Part shown: in pieces, positions 48,036-57,989 of the stretch | Layout of the letters: each line of letters opens with the position of its first letter | How positions within the stretch are numbered: position 1 is the stretch's first letter | Assembly (NCBI RefSeq): GCF_040802235.1 | Contig: NC_133157.1 | Location: 91,126,001 to 91,190,000 of the forward strand | Direction of reading: 5' to 3' | Source: Manis javanica | Taxonomy: Eukaryota; Chordata; Mammalia; Pholidota; Manidae | Length of the DNA stretch: 64,000 bases | Translations under genes and position numbers: made by a program | The notes under the pieces: generated by a model | What the model saw: only the letters and a program-made list of their open reading frames with translations | Told to the model about the DNA's origin: nothing | The model's database searches: none

Positions 48036-49753
48036 GACTATATAGAACCACAGAATCAGTAAGAAAGTGGAGGACTTGCAGGAGATCACTAATCTATACT
48101 GAGGAAATTTCAAGGGTGGGGCTGAGAAGGGCAAACCTAATATTGGGCAGGATTGCCTCACCAGGAGGGTGTCCTCAGTAGTTCTGCATTCACAGAGCTG
48201 GCTTGCAGTTTCCTGGGTTGGCTCTCTCAAACTAGACCAAAGTCTGGCTGAAGCAAACTGGCATTACAGGGCCAGAAATCTGGCTAACAGATACAGGGAG
48301 GGATCCTTAGGTGTCAGAATAAAGGTGTGCAGATGTGCACTTGTTTGAGCAGACCTCCCCTGTGTTCATGGACCATGTGGTCCCTGCCACCAGCCTGACT
48401 TGGGCCCCAGTTGATGTTCCTGGCCATGAGGCCATAAGGCCAACAGTGGAGGGGTAAGTGCTGAACTGGGCCTGGCCAGCCCTGTGCTCAAGCAGACATT
48501 TGGAAGTCGAGGGGTTGCACTGCTCCCCTTCAGTGTGTCCTATAGCCTCCCATCTTCCTCCACCTGGACACATGGCTGCATGGGCAGAGCTCTATGACTG
48601 ACTGACCGTGACTCACAAAAGCAAAATAAAGGAGCCTAGCATGAGGATGTGACTGCATCTGAAAGCAGTGGATGGCTGGGACACCATGTCCTTTCTGGCG
48701 GCTCTGATGGCCAGTAGTGAAGGAGAATGTCCTCCAAGGAGGTGTTTGAGAGAACATCTGAATGTGCACTCAGCAATCCAGGACAGCCTGAGTTTCAGAT
48801 CCATGCTTATTCCTTATGTAAAAGAAAGTGAGTTCAAAACTAAACAGAGGTTAAAGGTTGTGTACCATTGATGGGCAGCCAGTGAGCCCCAACCAGAGAA
48901 GATTCAGAGTTTTTACTGAATGCGGAAAAGTCCAGTATGCATCCTTGCCATTTTGGCAGAGACAGCATTTTCTATTTTGACCAAAACTTGTGTGGGGCAG
49001 GGGTTCCCATTTTTATGCCCTTTGTTTGGAGTGGTTGGTACAATCCTGATAGCCATTATTGGTTTTGTTAGCCTGTGGTTCCCGGGTAGTCTGAGTCCGT
49101 GGGGCAGGGAAGGTAGATAACTAAAAAGTAAGAAAAGGACAAAGGCAGAAGGCAAGGGTGCAGTGGGACCCTTATGTCATGTTTGTTTTAGTCCTCTGCA
49201 CAGGTTCTGCCAGTGGTTGGAGTTCTCAAGGTAAGAAGGCTTGGGGCAGAGTCATGAGCCCAAGATGCCTGGAATAGGCCAGAACCCAGGACTAGTTATG
49301 CTCAATTTGAACACTAATTGGAGTCCCTTACTCTAGGAGAGGCTTAACAATTAGGGGAACTGGATGACCAATTATTACAATTTTTTCTGCTGTCTTGGAC
49401 TCAAAAACATGGACTTCTATTTTAAACTCATTTGGCCACAACCAGTTTGCCAGCCACAGAATTCAGTGTGTGGCCCCAAGGAGGCATGATATCTTGCTCT
49501 GGATGTAGTTGTCAGTTGTTAACTTGGGTTGCATCCCATTGGGAGCAGGTGAATGTATTTATGCTATTTGAAAAATGGCCGTTTGGAGGCTTCTTGGACA
49601 TGTCTGTATGGAAGGGTGGCTCTGTGGGTGCTGGCAAGGTGAGGGGTTTCCAACTTCAGTCCTCACCCCCTGTGATTCCTGGGTTGCAACCCATTGGGAC
49701 TTTATCCTGACTACAGGACTTGATAATATAAGAACAAAAACACCTTTCCTTGC
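48036..49753. other. Gene-free DNA, nothing identified
   Basis: Several short frames on both strands without domains. The frame at 48920-49120 has a hydrophobic stretch but no family I recognise. No RNA gene or clear repeat ends. Confidence 0.4.
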
Positions 49754-49768
49754 AGGAAAGTGAATCTT

Positions 49769-49947
49769 TTTTTTTTAATTGAAATTTTTATTGCAATAGT
49801 TCTAGATTCACATGGAATTGTAAGAAATAACACAGAGCCCATGTACACTTTGTCTTGTTTCCCCCAATGGCAACATTGCAAAATGGTAATATCACATCAC
49901 ATAGGCAAAATATTGGCATGAGTTCAATCCACTGATTTTATTAGAAT
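49769..49947 (-). mobile_element. Short 5'-truncated L1 insertion
   Basis: About 179 bp, minus orientation, starting with a T-run and flanked by perfect AGGAAAGTGAATCTT (49754-49768 and 49948-49962). The body is an L1-type 3' end. Confidence 0.85.
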
Positions 49948-49992
49948 AGGAAAGTGAATCTTGAGATGGAAGGCAGTTGGAATGACAGCAAC

Positions 49993-50293
49993 TGTCTTGC
50001 CAATGGGTTTCAGCCATGGGCAAGTTCGCTATGGATTCAATGTGACCAAAGAAATTGACAGCAAAACGTTCTTTGGGGTGAAAGAGTTTATTACCCAGCT
50101 TGTTCCCTGGCTGTAGGTCAAGCACTAGCATCTCTGCCTCCCCCCAGAGCACTGGGCCAAACTTTCTATATAGCACAATAATAACTTACTGCCTAAAGGT
50201 GTGGAAGCAGTAGCTTAACAACAGACCAGTTACATCATCAGGTGGTTTAAATTCAGTGAGGATCCTGGCCATAGGAATCCCAACTTCCCCACA
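49993..50293 (-). mobile_element. Solo LTR, TGTGGGGAAG variant of the family, TSD GCAAC
   Basis: 301 bp, minus orientation, with perfect 5-bp flanks GCAAC (49988-49992 and 50294-50298). It is short because it lacks the GGCCCAGAGGA repeat block. Confidence 0.9.
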
Positions 50294-50298
50294 GCAAC

Positions 50299-50905
50299 CT
50301 TAGGTGATAGCACATAGGTATTTATCTTTGGGGTTACTGTGATTTCTGCCCCTCTGAAGACTTTTTGTCCAGATGGACCAATGTCATGAGTCACCCAGTG
50401 CCATTCTGGCAGGTGCATTTTTGCTGAAGGTAGGCTGAGTTTGATACCTGTACCAAACAACTGTAATTGATACTTTTTTTTCATTATATAAATCATTTAT
50501 GATAGTCTTACCATATAGACTGTGTACAGCATTAACACAAGATCAGAGTCTTACTCATTTTTTTCTCTCCAGCACTAACACAGCACCTGGTTTTTAGTAG
50601 ATACTGAGTAGCTCCTATTTCTTCTTTACCTGATCATTGGCAAATTCACTTGTAGATTATTCAAGTGGCTATTTCTACTCCCATCTATGCTCTTCCTTCT
50701 GATGTTACTTGTGATAAGAAAGGGCCACAGAAGACCCCATGAGAAGAGTCAGAGTCCTCTGAGGAGGGTCTTGAGGAAATCCTATGAGGTTAAGTACAAG
50801 AATTTTGTGCTATTTATTTTCACTGTCCCGTTACCTTTTATGCTGAGTTTCTACCAGCATGCTGAATAGCTGGGATGTACAGGACTGAAGTCTTCCAGAA
50901 GGGTG
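50299..50905. other. Intergenic DNA, nothing distinct
   Basis: Between two LTRs of the same family in opposite orientation. No recognised gene. Confidence 0.4.
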
Positions 50906-51245
50906 GTATAGGGAAAATGGAAATTCCTGTGGCCAGGATCCTCACCTGAGCTGAAACTGCTGGATAATGTAATTGGCTTACTGTGAGGCTAATGCTTCCA
51001 CACCCTTTGGCAATGAGGTATTATTGACTGAGTCACTCCATAAAGAGCTCTGCCCAGTGCTCTGGGAGGAGGCAGGAGCTGAGGTGGATTATGACCTGCA
51101 GACTGTGGGATGCAGAAGTGATTCCAGTGCTCAACCTATCACCCTGAGAATAAAGCCGGGTGTAAACCCTTTAAACCCAAGAACATTCTGTTGTCATTTC
51201 TTGGTCTCACTGAATCCTTAGTGAACTTCCTGGGACTGAAACCCC
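50906..51245 (+). mobile_element. Solo LTR, TGTAGGGAAA subfamily, worn
   Basis: About 340 bp starting TATAGGGAAAATGG (first base pair of the TG terminus changed) and ending near GGGACTGAAACC. It is close to the 5' LTR of element C and to 20576-20918. Ends are approximate and no duplication is confirmed. Confidence 0.75.
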
Positions 51246-51701
51246 CAAGAGTACTTCCAAAGCTCTGCTATAAGAGGGAGAGCTGGTTTGGGCCTGAGGG
51301 TTGCACTGAGCCGCGGGGTGGGAAGTTGATATGGGAGGATGGCTGAAAGGAAAGGAGCGACACATAGCAGCAATTCACCGGAGAGTTCCGCTTTATTAGG
51401 GAAAGGTGCTGGGTTATATAGGAAGGGGCATGAATTAATTGAGGAGTCACTTCTACGGGGCTGGTGTCTGTTGGCTAGGTGCTGGGATTGGGAGGGGGGC
51501 GAGAGGTGATTGGGCTTCAGGTGGCGCCGGGGGGAACTGAGGACCCCGAAGAGAAGCCGGAAGTTTGCCATCTTACTGGTGGGGACCCTTCATTCCCCCC
51601 TTTCTCCTCTATGGGTTTGTGGACGTTGCTTTCTCTCTGACTGCTTCTTGCTGAGGTCGTATAGGGGTCTTGCCAACAGGGAGCAGGGAGAAGTTAGGGA
51701 T

Positions 51702-52980
51702 CTACGCTCTAAAATATCTAGCCAGGCTTAGAAAGGAAAGGATTTCTGTCTTGGTTTTGGGAATGGGCAGGTCAGAGAGGAGACATTTTCTGTCTAAGGT
51801 AATGGACTTTCTCTGTTGAGATAGAAGGAATCTGAGGTAAGTGACAGAAGGGGAAGAGATTTGAGCTTTGACAGGGGATACCCGGTAACCTCTGGAAGCT
51901 AGAAGGTTAAGTAGAGACGCAGTGTCAAGTTGAGACTGTTCCCATGAGGGACTGCAGAGTAGAAGATCATCTACATATTGTAATAAAGTGGACTCGGGGT
52001 GATCATGGTGAAACTGTTTGAGGTCTTGAGCTAGGACTTGTCCAAAAATATGGGGACTATCTCGGAAGCCTTGTGGCAAAACTGTCCAAGTAAGTTGTAC
52101 AGAATGTCTGGCGTATGGGTCCGTCCAGGTGAAGATGAAAAAATCATGGGAGCAGGGATCTAGAGGGATAGAAAAATGGGTCTCTGAGATCTAGGACTGA
52201 GAAGTGGGATGCTGAGGCAGGGATCTGCGATAAAAGGCTGTATGGATTTGGAACTAAGGGATGGATAGGGACAACGGCCATGTTGATGAGGCGAAGGTCT
52301 TGGACAAGGCGGAAAGATCTGTTGGTTTTTTAACAGCTAATATGGGGGTATTAAATGGGGAGTGAGTGGGTCTGAGGTAATTTTTGTTTAAGAGATCTTG
52401 AATGATGGGTTGGAGGCCTATGAGGGCTGAAGTGGTTAGGGGGTATTGGGCCTGACAGGTATACTGAGAGGGGTCACGTAATTTGATAGAGGCAGGGGGA
52501 CATAGGGCCATGGAGGGGCTTGTAATGTCCCAAACTTTGGGATTTACAGGGTGTATGAGGGCGAAACCGGAGCTTTCATTGGGTAGAGGGGGGTCGTTGG
52601 CTATGAGGGCCATCAGAAAGGGAGTACTGGGGGCTGTGGGAGTGGATATAGTTATGGAAATGTAGAGGAGGGAAAGGATGTCCCATCTTAGTAAAGGGAT
52701 GGGACACTGGGGCATAACCAGGAAGGAGTGGGAGAAAGGTATGGGATTGTCTTGGATTGTGCATAAAGGGGGGTGGGTTTAATGGGAAAATATGTTTACC
52801 TCTTACCCTGACTATAGGAGTAATGGCAGGCATGGTAGGGCCCCAGTATTCTCGCAAGACTGAGAAGGTGGCTCCTGTGTCTAGGAGGAAGGAGATGGGG
52901 CGACCGTCTACTGTTAAAGTAACCCTGGGCTCCTGTTGATGAAAATGGTCGGGCGAGAAGCCTCCGGGCCCCGTCAATTT
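51702..52980 (-). pseudogene. pro and partial RT of provirus D
   Basis: Protease at about 52930-52820 contains VDGRPISFLLDTGATFSVL, so the catalytic DTGA is intact. RT follows with an in-frame region at 52715-52254 and a second open segment at 52079-51702 containing MPQGFRDSP and the active-site YVDD. RNase H and integrase are missing: the sequence then joins the 3' end of the provirus near 51700. Confidence 0.85.
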
Positions 52981-52999
52981 TCTTCTGCCAGCCCCACTA

Positions 53000-55021
53000 C
53001 GGCGGGCTTAGGATGGGGGTTGTTTGTCCAGCCTCCCCTTCGGGTGGTTGGGCAATCAGACCCCCAGTGGTCCTTTTTGTGGCATCTGGGGCATGGGGTG
53101 GTAGGAGATCTGGGGGAGGGGCACGCCCTTGACCAATGTCCCTCTTTTCCGCACTTGAAACAAGCTCCTGGGGGGGGGGCTTGTCTGTAGAGGGGCGCCC
53201 AGGTTGTGGTTTTATCAGCTGGGCCAACATCTGGAAATTGGCCTGATCAGCTTTTTGTTTACGGCGTTCTTTCTCCTCCTCCCGGTTATGGAAGACTTTA
53301 AAGGCCACTGTTAGGATCTCAGTCTGTGGAGTAGCAGGGCTCTGTTCTAACTTTTTGAGTTTATCTTTAATGTCGGGGTAGCTTTGAGCTAGGAAGTATG
53401 TCATAAGGACCTGTCTTCCTTCAGGTGTTTCTGGGTCCAGGCTGGTATACTGTAATAGGGCTTGAGTGAGTCTGTCTAAGAACTCGGAGGGGGTTTCGTC
53501 TCTTTTGAATTATGTCTTGGAGCTTTTGAAAATTGACTACTTTACGAGCTGCCTTTTTTAGACCTGCTATTAAGCAGGAGGCAAAAATATCTCGAGAGTG
53601 GAGACCCACGGCGGTGTTATAATCCCAGTGTGGGTCTTGTTCGGGGACAGCATTGGGGCCAGGGGGACAGGTGGGGTCAGTCCTGTGGGTTTCGGTAGCA
53701 TGCGTTTGGGCGAAGTCCCAAGCTCATCTACACTCTTCAGGGAGGAGAGTATTGGCCAGGAGCATGAAAATGTCATGATGTGTGAGGCTGTAAGACTGGA
53801 GGGTCTATTGAAACTCCCTGATGTATGTCATGGGATCAGTGGAAAATGAACTTAGGCGTTTCTCTGTTAGGGCTAAATATCTTAAGGAGAAAGGGATGTG
53901 AACGCGCATGATGCCTTCAGATCCTGCTACCTCCCGGAGGGGGGCGATAATTTTAGGAGGCTCTCGGGATGAGTCTGAGGGGGACTGAAGGGTTCTGGCT
54001 CAGTCTGTGGGGGAGTGACACGGTCTAGCCATGCCTAGTCAAGCAGGTCCTGAAGTGCAGAAGGGGGGCAAAGAAAATAAAGAAAGATAGAATCGGACCC
54101 ACATGTCGCCAGCCAGCAGCTCAGCTGCTTCTCTCTGCCACTCTAGTTGGGCTTGAACTCATGACTCTGAATTAAGAGTCCCATGCTCTACTAACTGAGC
54201 TGCAGCAGGGCTCTAGTTAATTGCTTATGGAATGCGTAAACAGAATGTTCTTTGTTCTCCATTCCTGCCACATACGCAAGTGGGGGAAGGGCATATTTAG
54301 AAGCAGGGGCTGTGTTTCTACACATCTTCAAGGTCTCCCTATTTTCAGAGTGAGGAGTCTTGGCAAGATATGTTTTTCTGGACAGATAACTTCTAAGGAC
54401 TGCACCGGTTGTTCTCTAGCTTGTGCTTTCCCATGCTGCATTCAGACATGGGGGAAGGTGCTTTCCCATTCTCCCTACAAACATGTGAGAAGACAAAGGC
54501 GGTCCCTAACAGGGGAGAAACAGGTGATGAGGGCAAAGATGGAGGAGGCCCCTGGGACCTAGTTAAAGGGGGGCTGAAAGGCTCAGGCTTAGTCTGCAGG
54601 GAATGAAGGTGGAGGAGGTGAGATGGGGGAGGAGATGGTTGGGGAGGAAGGGAGAAGGGCTGTTGTAGGAGAAGAAGGGGAAGGGAGTGAAGGGGAGGCT
54701 TCTGCAGGGGCGGCGGCTTGCAGGCTAGGAGAACTGGGGAGGGGGCGGGGAGAGGAGGAGTCGGAAAGCTTCGATATAGGGAATCTCCTTCCATTTTTTC
54801 AGGCGCTGGCAGTAGTTAAAAAGATCGCGAGTGATGTTAGGATCAAGAGTTCCCCCTGCGGACCATCGGTTGTTATTGTTTAGGGGGTATGTCGGCCAAT
54901 CTTGGGAGCAATATTTATGGAGAAGTTTTGGTTTTATATCAGGTGTCAGGGAGAGGGTAGCCAGATGCTTAAGCAGGCATTCAAGAGGTGAACTTTCAGG
55001 GAGGGATGAGGAGGCTCCCAT
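53000..55021 (-). pseudogene. gag of provirus D (MA, proline-rich, CA, NC), broken
   Basis: Starts with ATG at 55021-55019 encoding MGASSS, an N-myristoylation-type signal, followed by a matrix-like domain. A frame change leads to a proline-rich p12-like part (54790-54480). Capsid-like sequence runs from about 53930 to 53440 (HIPFSLRYLALTEKRL). Nucleocapsid near 53170-53030 has two CCHC zinc knuckles (CFKCGKEGHWSRAC and CPRCHKKDHWGSDC). Two knuckles are typical of this ERV group, while simple gammaretroviruses have one. Stops, a G-run frameshift near 53170 and the insertion containing 54136-54211 make it non-coding. Confidence 0.85.
54136..54211 (-). tRNA. tRNA-Lys(CTT)-like pseudogene or tRNA-derived SINE head in D gag
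   Basis: On the minus strand a 76-base segment has an A-box (AGCTCAGTTAGTAGAGCA), an anticodon-loop segment CTCTTAA and a B-box (GAGTTCAAGCC), the layout of tRNA-Lys(CTT). The anticodon stem pairs poorly and the acceptor stem is changed, so it is not a functional tRNA. It lies in about 440 bp (54040-54480) that does not look like gag; termini and target duplication were not resolved. Confidence 0.6.
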
Positions 55022-55348
55022 GGCTAAAGGACAGAGAAGGAGACAAACAGGGGAAGACAAACAGAGATCCTCGGACCGGAGGCAGACGGCAAGGAGACAA
55101 AGGGCATTCCCGATGATCCTTGGTGGTCTGCAGAAACTCGTATATGAGTCGGAATTTCTTGGGAAGTGTGGGTCGTCACCCAGACTTCCCTAAGAAGGCA
55201 GAGTGCCGGAGTCACGAGGTACCTACCGCTAGGCGTTTTCGGCAGACAGAACAGATTTCGGAGGACGGAACAGAAGGAGGAGGGGGCGGGGAAAGGGAGC
55301 GTTCTCATCCGCAAAGGAGTCACCTTGTTTACGGCTGTTGGAGGGGGT

Positions 55349-55520
55349 CCTGAGGGTCCGCCGCAGCTGTGAAGGCCTGAGGCAGGGATTTATGGCTGTT
55401 GGACGAGGGGCCTGAGGATCCGCCGCAGCCATGAAGGCCTGAGGCGGGGATTTATGGCTCTCAGAGGAGGGGCCTGAGGGTCCGCCGCAGCCTTGAAGGC
55501 CTGAGGCGGGGAGCGTTCCC
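55349..55520 (-). repeat. 62-bp tandem repeat in the leader of provirus D
   Basis: Three successive copies (starting at 55349, 55411 and 55473, the last partial) of a GC-rich unit with the core GTCCGCCGCAG and GATTTATGGCT. They lie between the primer site and gag, where packaging signals normally sit. Confidence 0.85.
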
Positions 55521-55730
55521 TCCTCATCCCCGAGCGTCAGGGCCTTGACGGACGATCACGTTCAATGGCACTGCGATAGCTCGGGGAACAGTGGCCCACT
55601 CCGGGAGGAAAACTTACCTAAAGGCCAGAGAGGAGTGGTGAGTGTGAGGAGCCAGCGCCGGAAAAAGAGGATGAGGGCAAGCTGCTGCTGGTGTCGGGGG
55701 GAAGATGGGGCCCAGTTGGGGTGTCCAGTC

Positions 55731-55748
55731 TCCTGGGTTTCGGCACCA
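55731..55748 (-). promoter_or_regulatory. Primer binding site of provirus D (tRNA-Phe type)
   Basis: Immediately internal to the 5' LTR, the minus strand reads TGGTGCCGAAACCCAGGA. This is complementary to the 3' end of tRNA-Phe with one mismatch by my recollection. It classifies the provirus as F-type. Confidence 0.8.
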
Positions 55749-56014
55749 ATGAAAGGAAAGGAGCGACACATAGCAGCAATTCACCGGAGAGTTCCGCTTT
55801 ATTAGGGAAAGGTGCTGGGTTATATAGGAAGGGGCATGAATTGATTGAGGTGTCACTTTTACGGGGCTGGTGGCTGTTGGCTAGGTGCTGGGATTGGGAG
55901 GGGGGCGAGAGGTGATTGGGCTTCAGGTGGTGCCGGCGGGAACTAAGGACCCCCCCCCCCCCCGGAAGAGAAGCCGGAAGTTTGCCATCTTACTGGTGGG
56001 GACCCTTCAATGGC

Positions 56015-56455
56015 TGTCTCCTTGGAGCAACATTGAAAATCACCACCCTTGCATAGGGAGTGTCAGTGGGAAATCAATTGTCTGAGAGTCCTGGGTCCAG
56101 GGGCAACCTTTGATTTCAGCCTGGGGCCAATTTTCCTCCCAGGTGAAGTTTGTTTTATAGTTCAAGTTGTTCGTGCCTTTCAGGTAACATTATTTAGAGG
56201 TAGTCCAAAATGAACTGTTGCCAAATACGATTCTGATGGCCAGGAAGAAAAGAAAGTAGAAATTATTTATAAAAACAATACCTTAATTCCTATTTCTAAT
56301 CACTATACAGTATTTAAAATTGCATTAAAATTGTATTTAAAAATTTACTTGGACTTGGGCTGTGCTTATATTTTATCTTAAATCTTTTGTTGTGTTTTCA
56401 AGTCCACTGCTTTGTAATATTCTATTCTATGTGGTGTTATTGTGCGCTGTAGTTA
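56015..56455. other. Intergenic DNA, nothing distinct
   Basis: AT-rich flank of provirus D. No recognised feature. Confidence 0.4.
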
Positions 56456-57258
56456 TGATGCCGGGGTTCTTGTTTGCGGAGCCGAAGACTGAGCTTCACA
56501 AACAGTCAAGGTAGGAGAGCAAGGTACAGGCTTTTATTTAGAGATACAGTGGAAGGACAGAACTCCCAGCTCACGCCAGGAGGGGACAAGAGAGTCCGTC
56601 GTTGGTGCATTGTCTAGGGGGTTTTATAGGCAGTTGAGGATTTTTTAGAGAATATGAAAAAACTTAGGGGTGGGGACTTGTTAAGTGATCCCTGAATATT
56701 AAAAATTAACTGTAAGGAATTTCCTATCTTGATTTCTCTCTGGGACACTGGCGCCTTGGTCTGGGAGAGCATATCAAAAGGCTGCCTGCCCAGCCCCCCA
56801 AGGTGGGCTGAGGTATTGTCTACTTGCTAAAGAATCTTGCCTCTTGAGCTTCCTGGGTGTTAAAATACAATCTTATCTTCAAGATGGAATTCTTCCTGCC
56901 CTTTCCTATGCTGTTTACAGCTGGGTCTGCATGCTAAGTTAGTTGCTCAGTTTGCAGAATCACCTTATCAGATCCAAAGTATGAAAGACAGCACATAGCC
57001 CTGGGCCTTTTAGTATGCTAAAGTGAATCTTCCACATGGTTACAAATGATTAGCATAATAAAACATGTGCTACCCTTCTTTATCTGGGGAACATTAACTG
57101 ATCTCACTGAAGAATGATTCTAGAGCTCAATGTTTAACACAGAGTTTTAGCAGGGGGATTCCTTGCATGTAGTTTCATTGCTCTGGCTACAAATATCCTG
57201 CCCTGCCCCCTCTGGAGGCCCTCAACCTACTCTGACTACATTTATAGTCCCTGTCTCA
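56456..57258 (-). mobile_element. Solo LTR, TGAGACA family, TSD GTTA
   Basis: 803 bp in minus orientation, ending TGAGACAGGG on that strand, with perfect 4-bp flanks GTTA (56452-56455 and 57259-57262). It is the third copy of the family at 9486 and 27451 and more diverged from them. Confidence 0.9.
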
Positions 57259-57262
57259 GTTA

Positions 57263-57633
57263 TGCCTTATAAATCAGTCATTGCTCACTTACATAGTAAT
57301 GAGTTAATGGTTTACTCTTCCTCCAGTAATGCTTTTCTGTGACCACCTACCAGGATGATACTGATATGGTGAATATCACCACGCATGTGAGAGCCACAGG
57401 CTCATAGTGGCTTCAAGTCTGGCTTGCACAGGACATGAATCACTATACCTGCCAAGTGGCTCTACATCTGCCTGCCAGGCACATGTAAGGTCTGATCTCC
57501 TCCACAAGCCCAAGTGAACCCCAAATTCTATGGAGAGGCCTAAGTGTGTGTTCTTTTAGATGCCATGTGCTGCTTGTTGCTTTTCAAGAGGTGAGGCCAG
57601 GGAAGCGCCTTTGTGTGCACCTAATGCCAAATC
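57263..57633. other. Intergenic DNA, nothing distinct
   Basis: No gene or repeat termini recognised. Confidence 0.4.
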
Positions 57634-57638
57634 CTCAG

Positions 57639-57984
57639 TGTAACTCTGGGGAGACGAAATCCCGGGGCAAAATACCTCTAACACCGAAATCAGTCAAAGG
57701 GAGATATAAAGTTTAAAACCCATTTATTGCTTACAAACTGTAGTCAGGTGCTGTTTCTCTCTCCTGCTTCAGTAGAAGCCAACAAGCCCTCCCCTTAACC
57801 TCTCAGGTTCAGATAAGCCTTGGCTGCCCAGGTAATTACCCATTGATATGGAGATAAACACTTTCTCCACCTCTGAGGAACACCTATTGATATGCAGATA
57901 CACTGAAGCCAATACGTCTCTCCACCCCTGAGGATGCATTAAAGCCAGGTGAGATGTTCTGGAAACATTACAATTTTATCCACA
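57639..57984 (-). mobile_element. Solo LTR of a further family, TSD CTCAG
   Basis: 346 bp in minus orientation beginning TGTGGATAAAATTG and ending AGAGTTACA, with perfect 5-bp flanks CTCAG (57634-57638 and 57985-57989). An AATAAATG signal lies near 57723. Apart from the first bases it does not match the A/B/C LTRs, so I treat it as a separate family. Confidence 0.85.
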
Positions 57985-57989
57985 CTCAG

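Larger units (their letters stand above)
51344..56009 (-). mobile_element. Provirus D: class I (gammaretrovirus-like, ERV-F/H type), TSD ATGGC
   Basis: 5' LTR 56009-55750, primer binding site 55748-55731, leader to about 55022, gag, pro and the start of pol. It then jumps to the 3' end: purine tract about 51606-51593 and 3' LTR 51592-51344. Perfect flanks ATGGC (51339-51343 and 56010-56014). The 18-base primer site matches tRNA-Phe with one mismatch as I know it, which is the ERV-F group's primer. The second half of pol and all of env are deleted. The LTR (249-260 bp) is nearly the same as the one at 60617-60865. Confidence 0.88.

Noticed and set aside
47912-48181. 89-codon frame rich in Cys and Val
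   Set aside because: It is a translation of the TG microsatellite.
48920-49120. Hydrophobic 66-codon frame as a possible env remnant
   Set aside because: One hydrophobic run only, with no retroviral context, cleavage site or cysteine motif.
54136-54211. Functional tRNA-Lys gene
   Set aside because: Anticodon and acceptor stems do not pair well and it sits inside broken proviral DNA, so it is listed as a pseudogene or SINE head.
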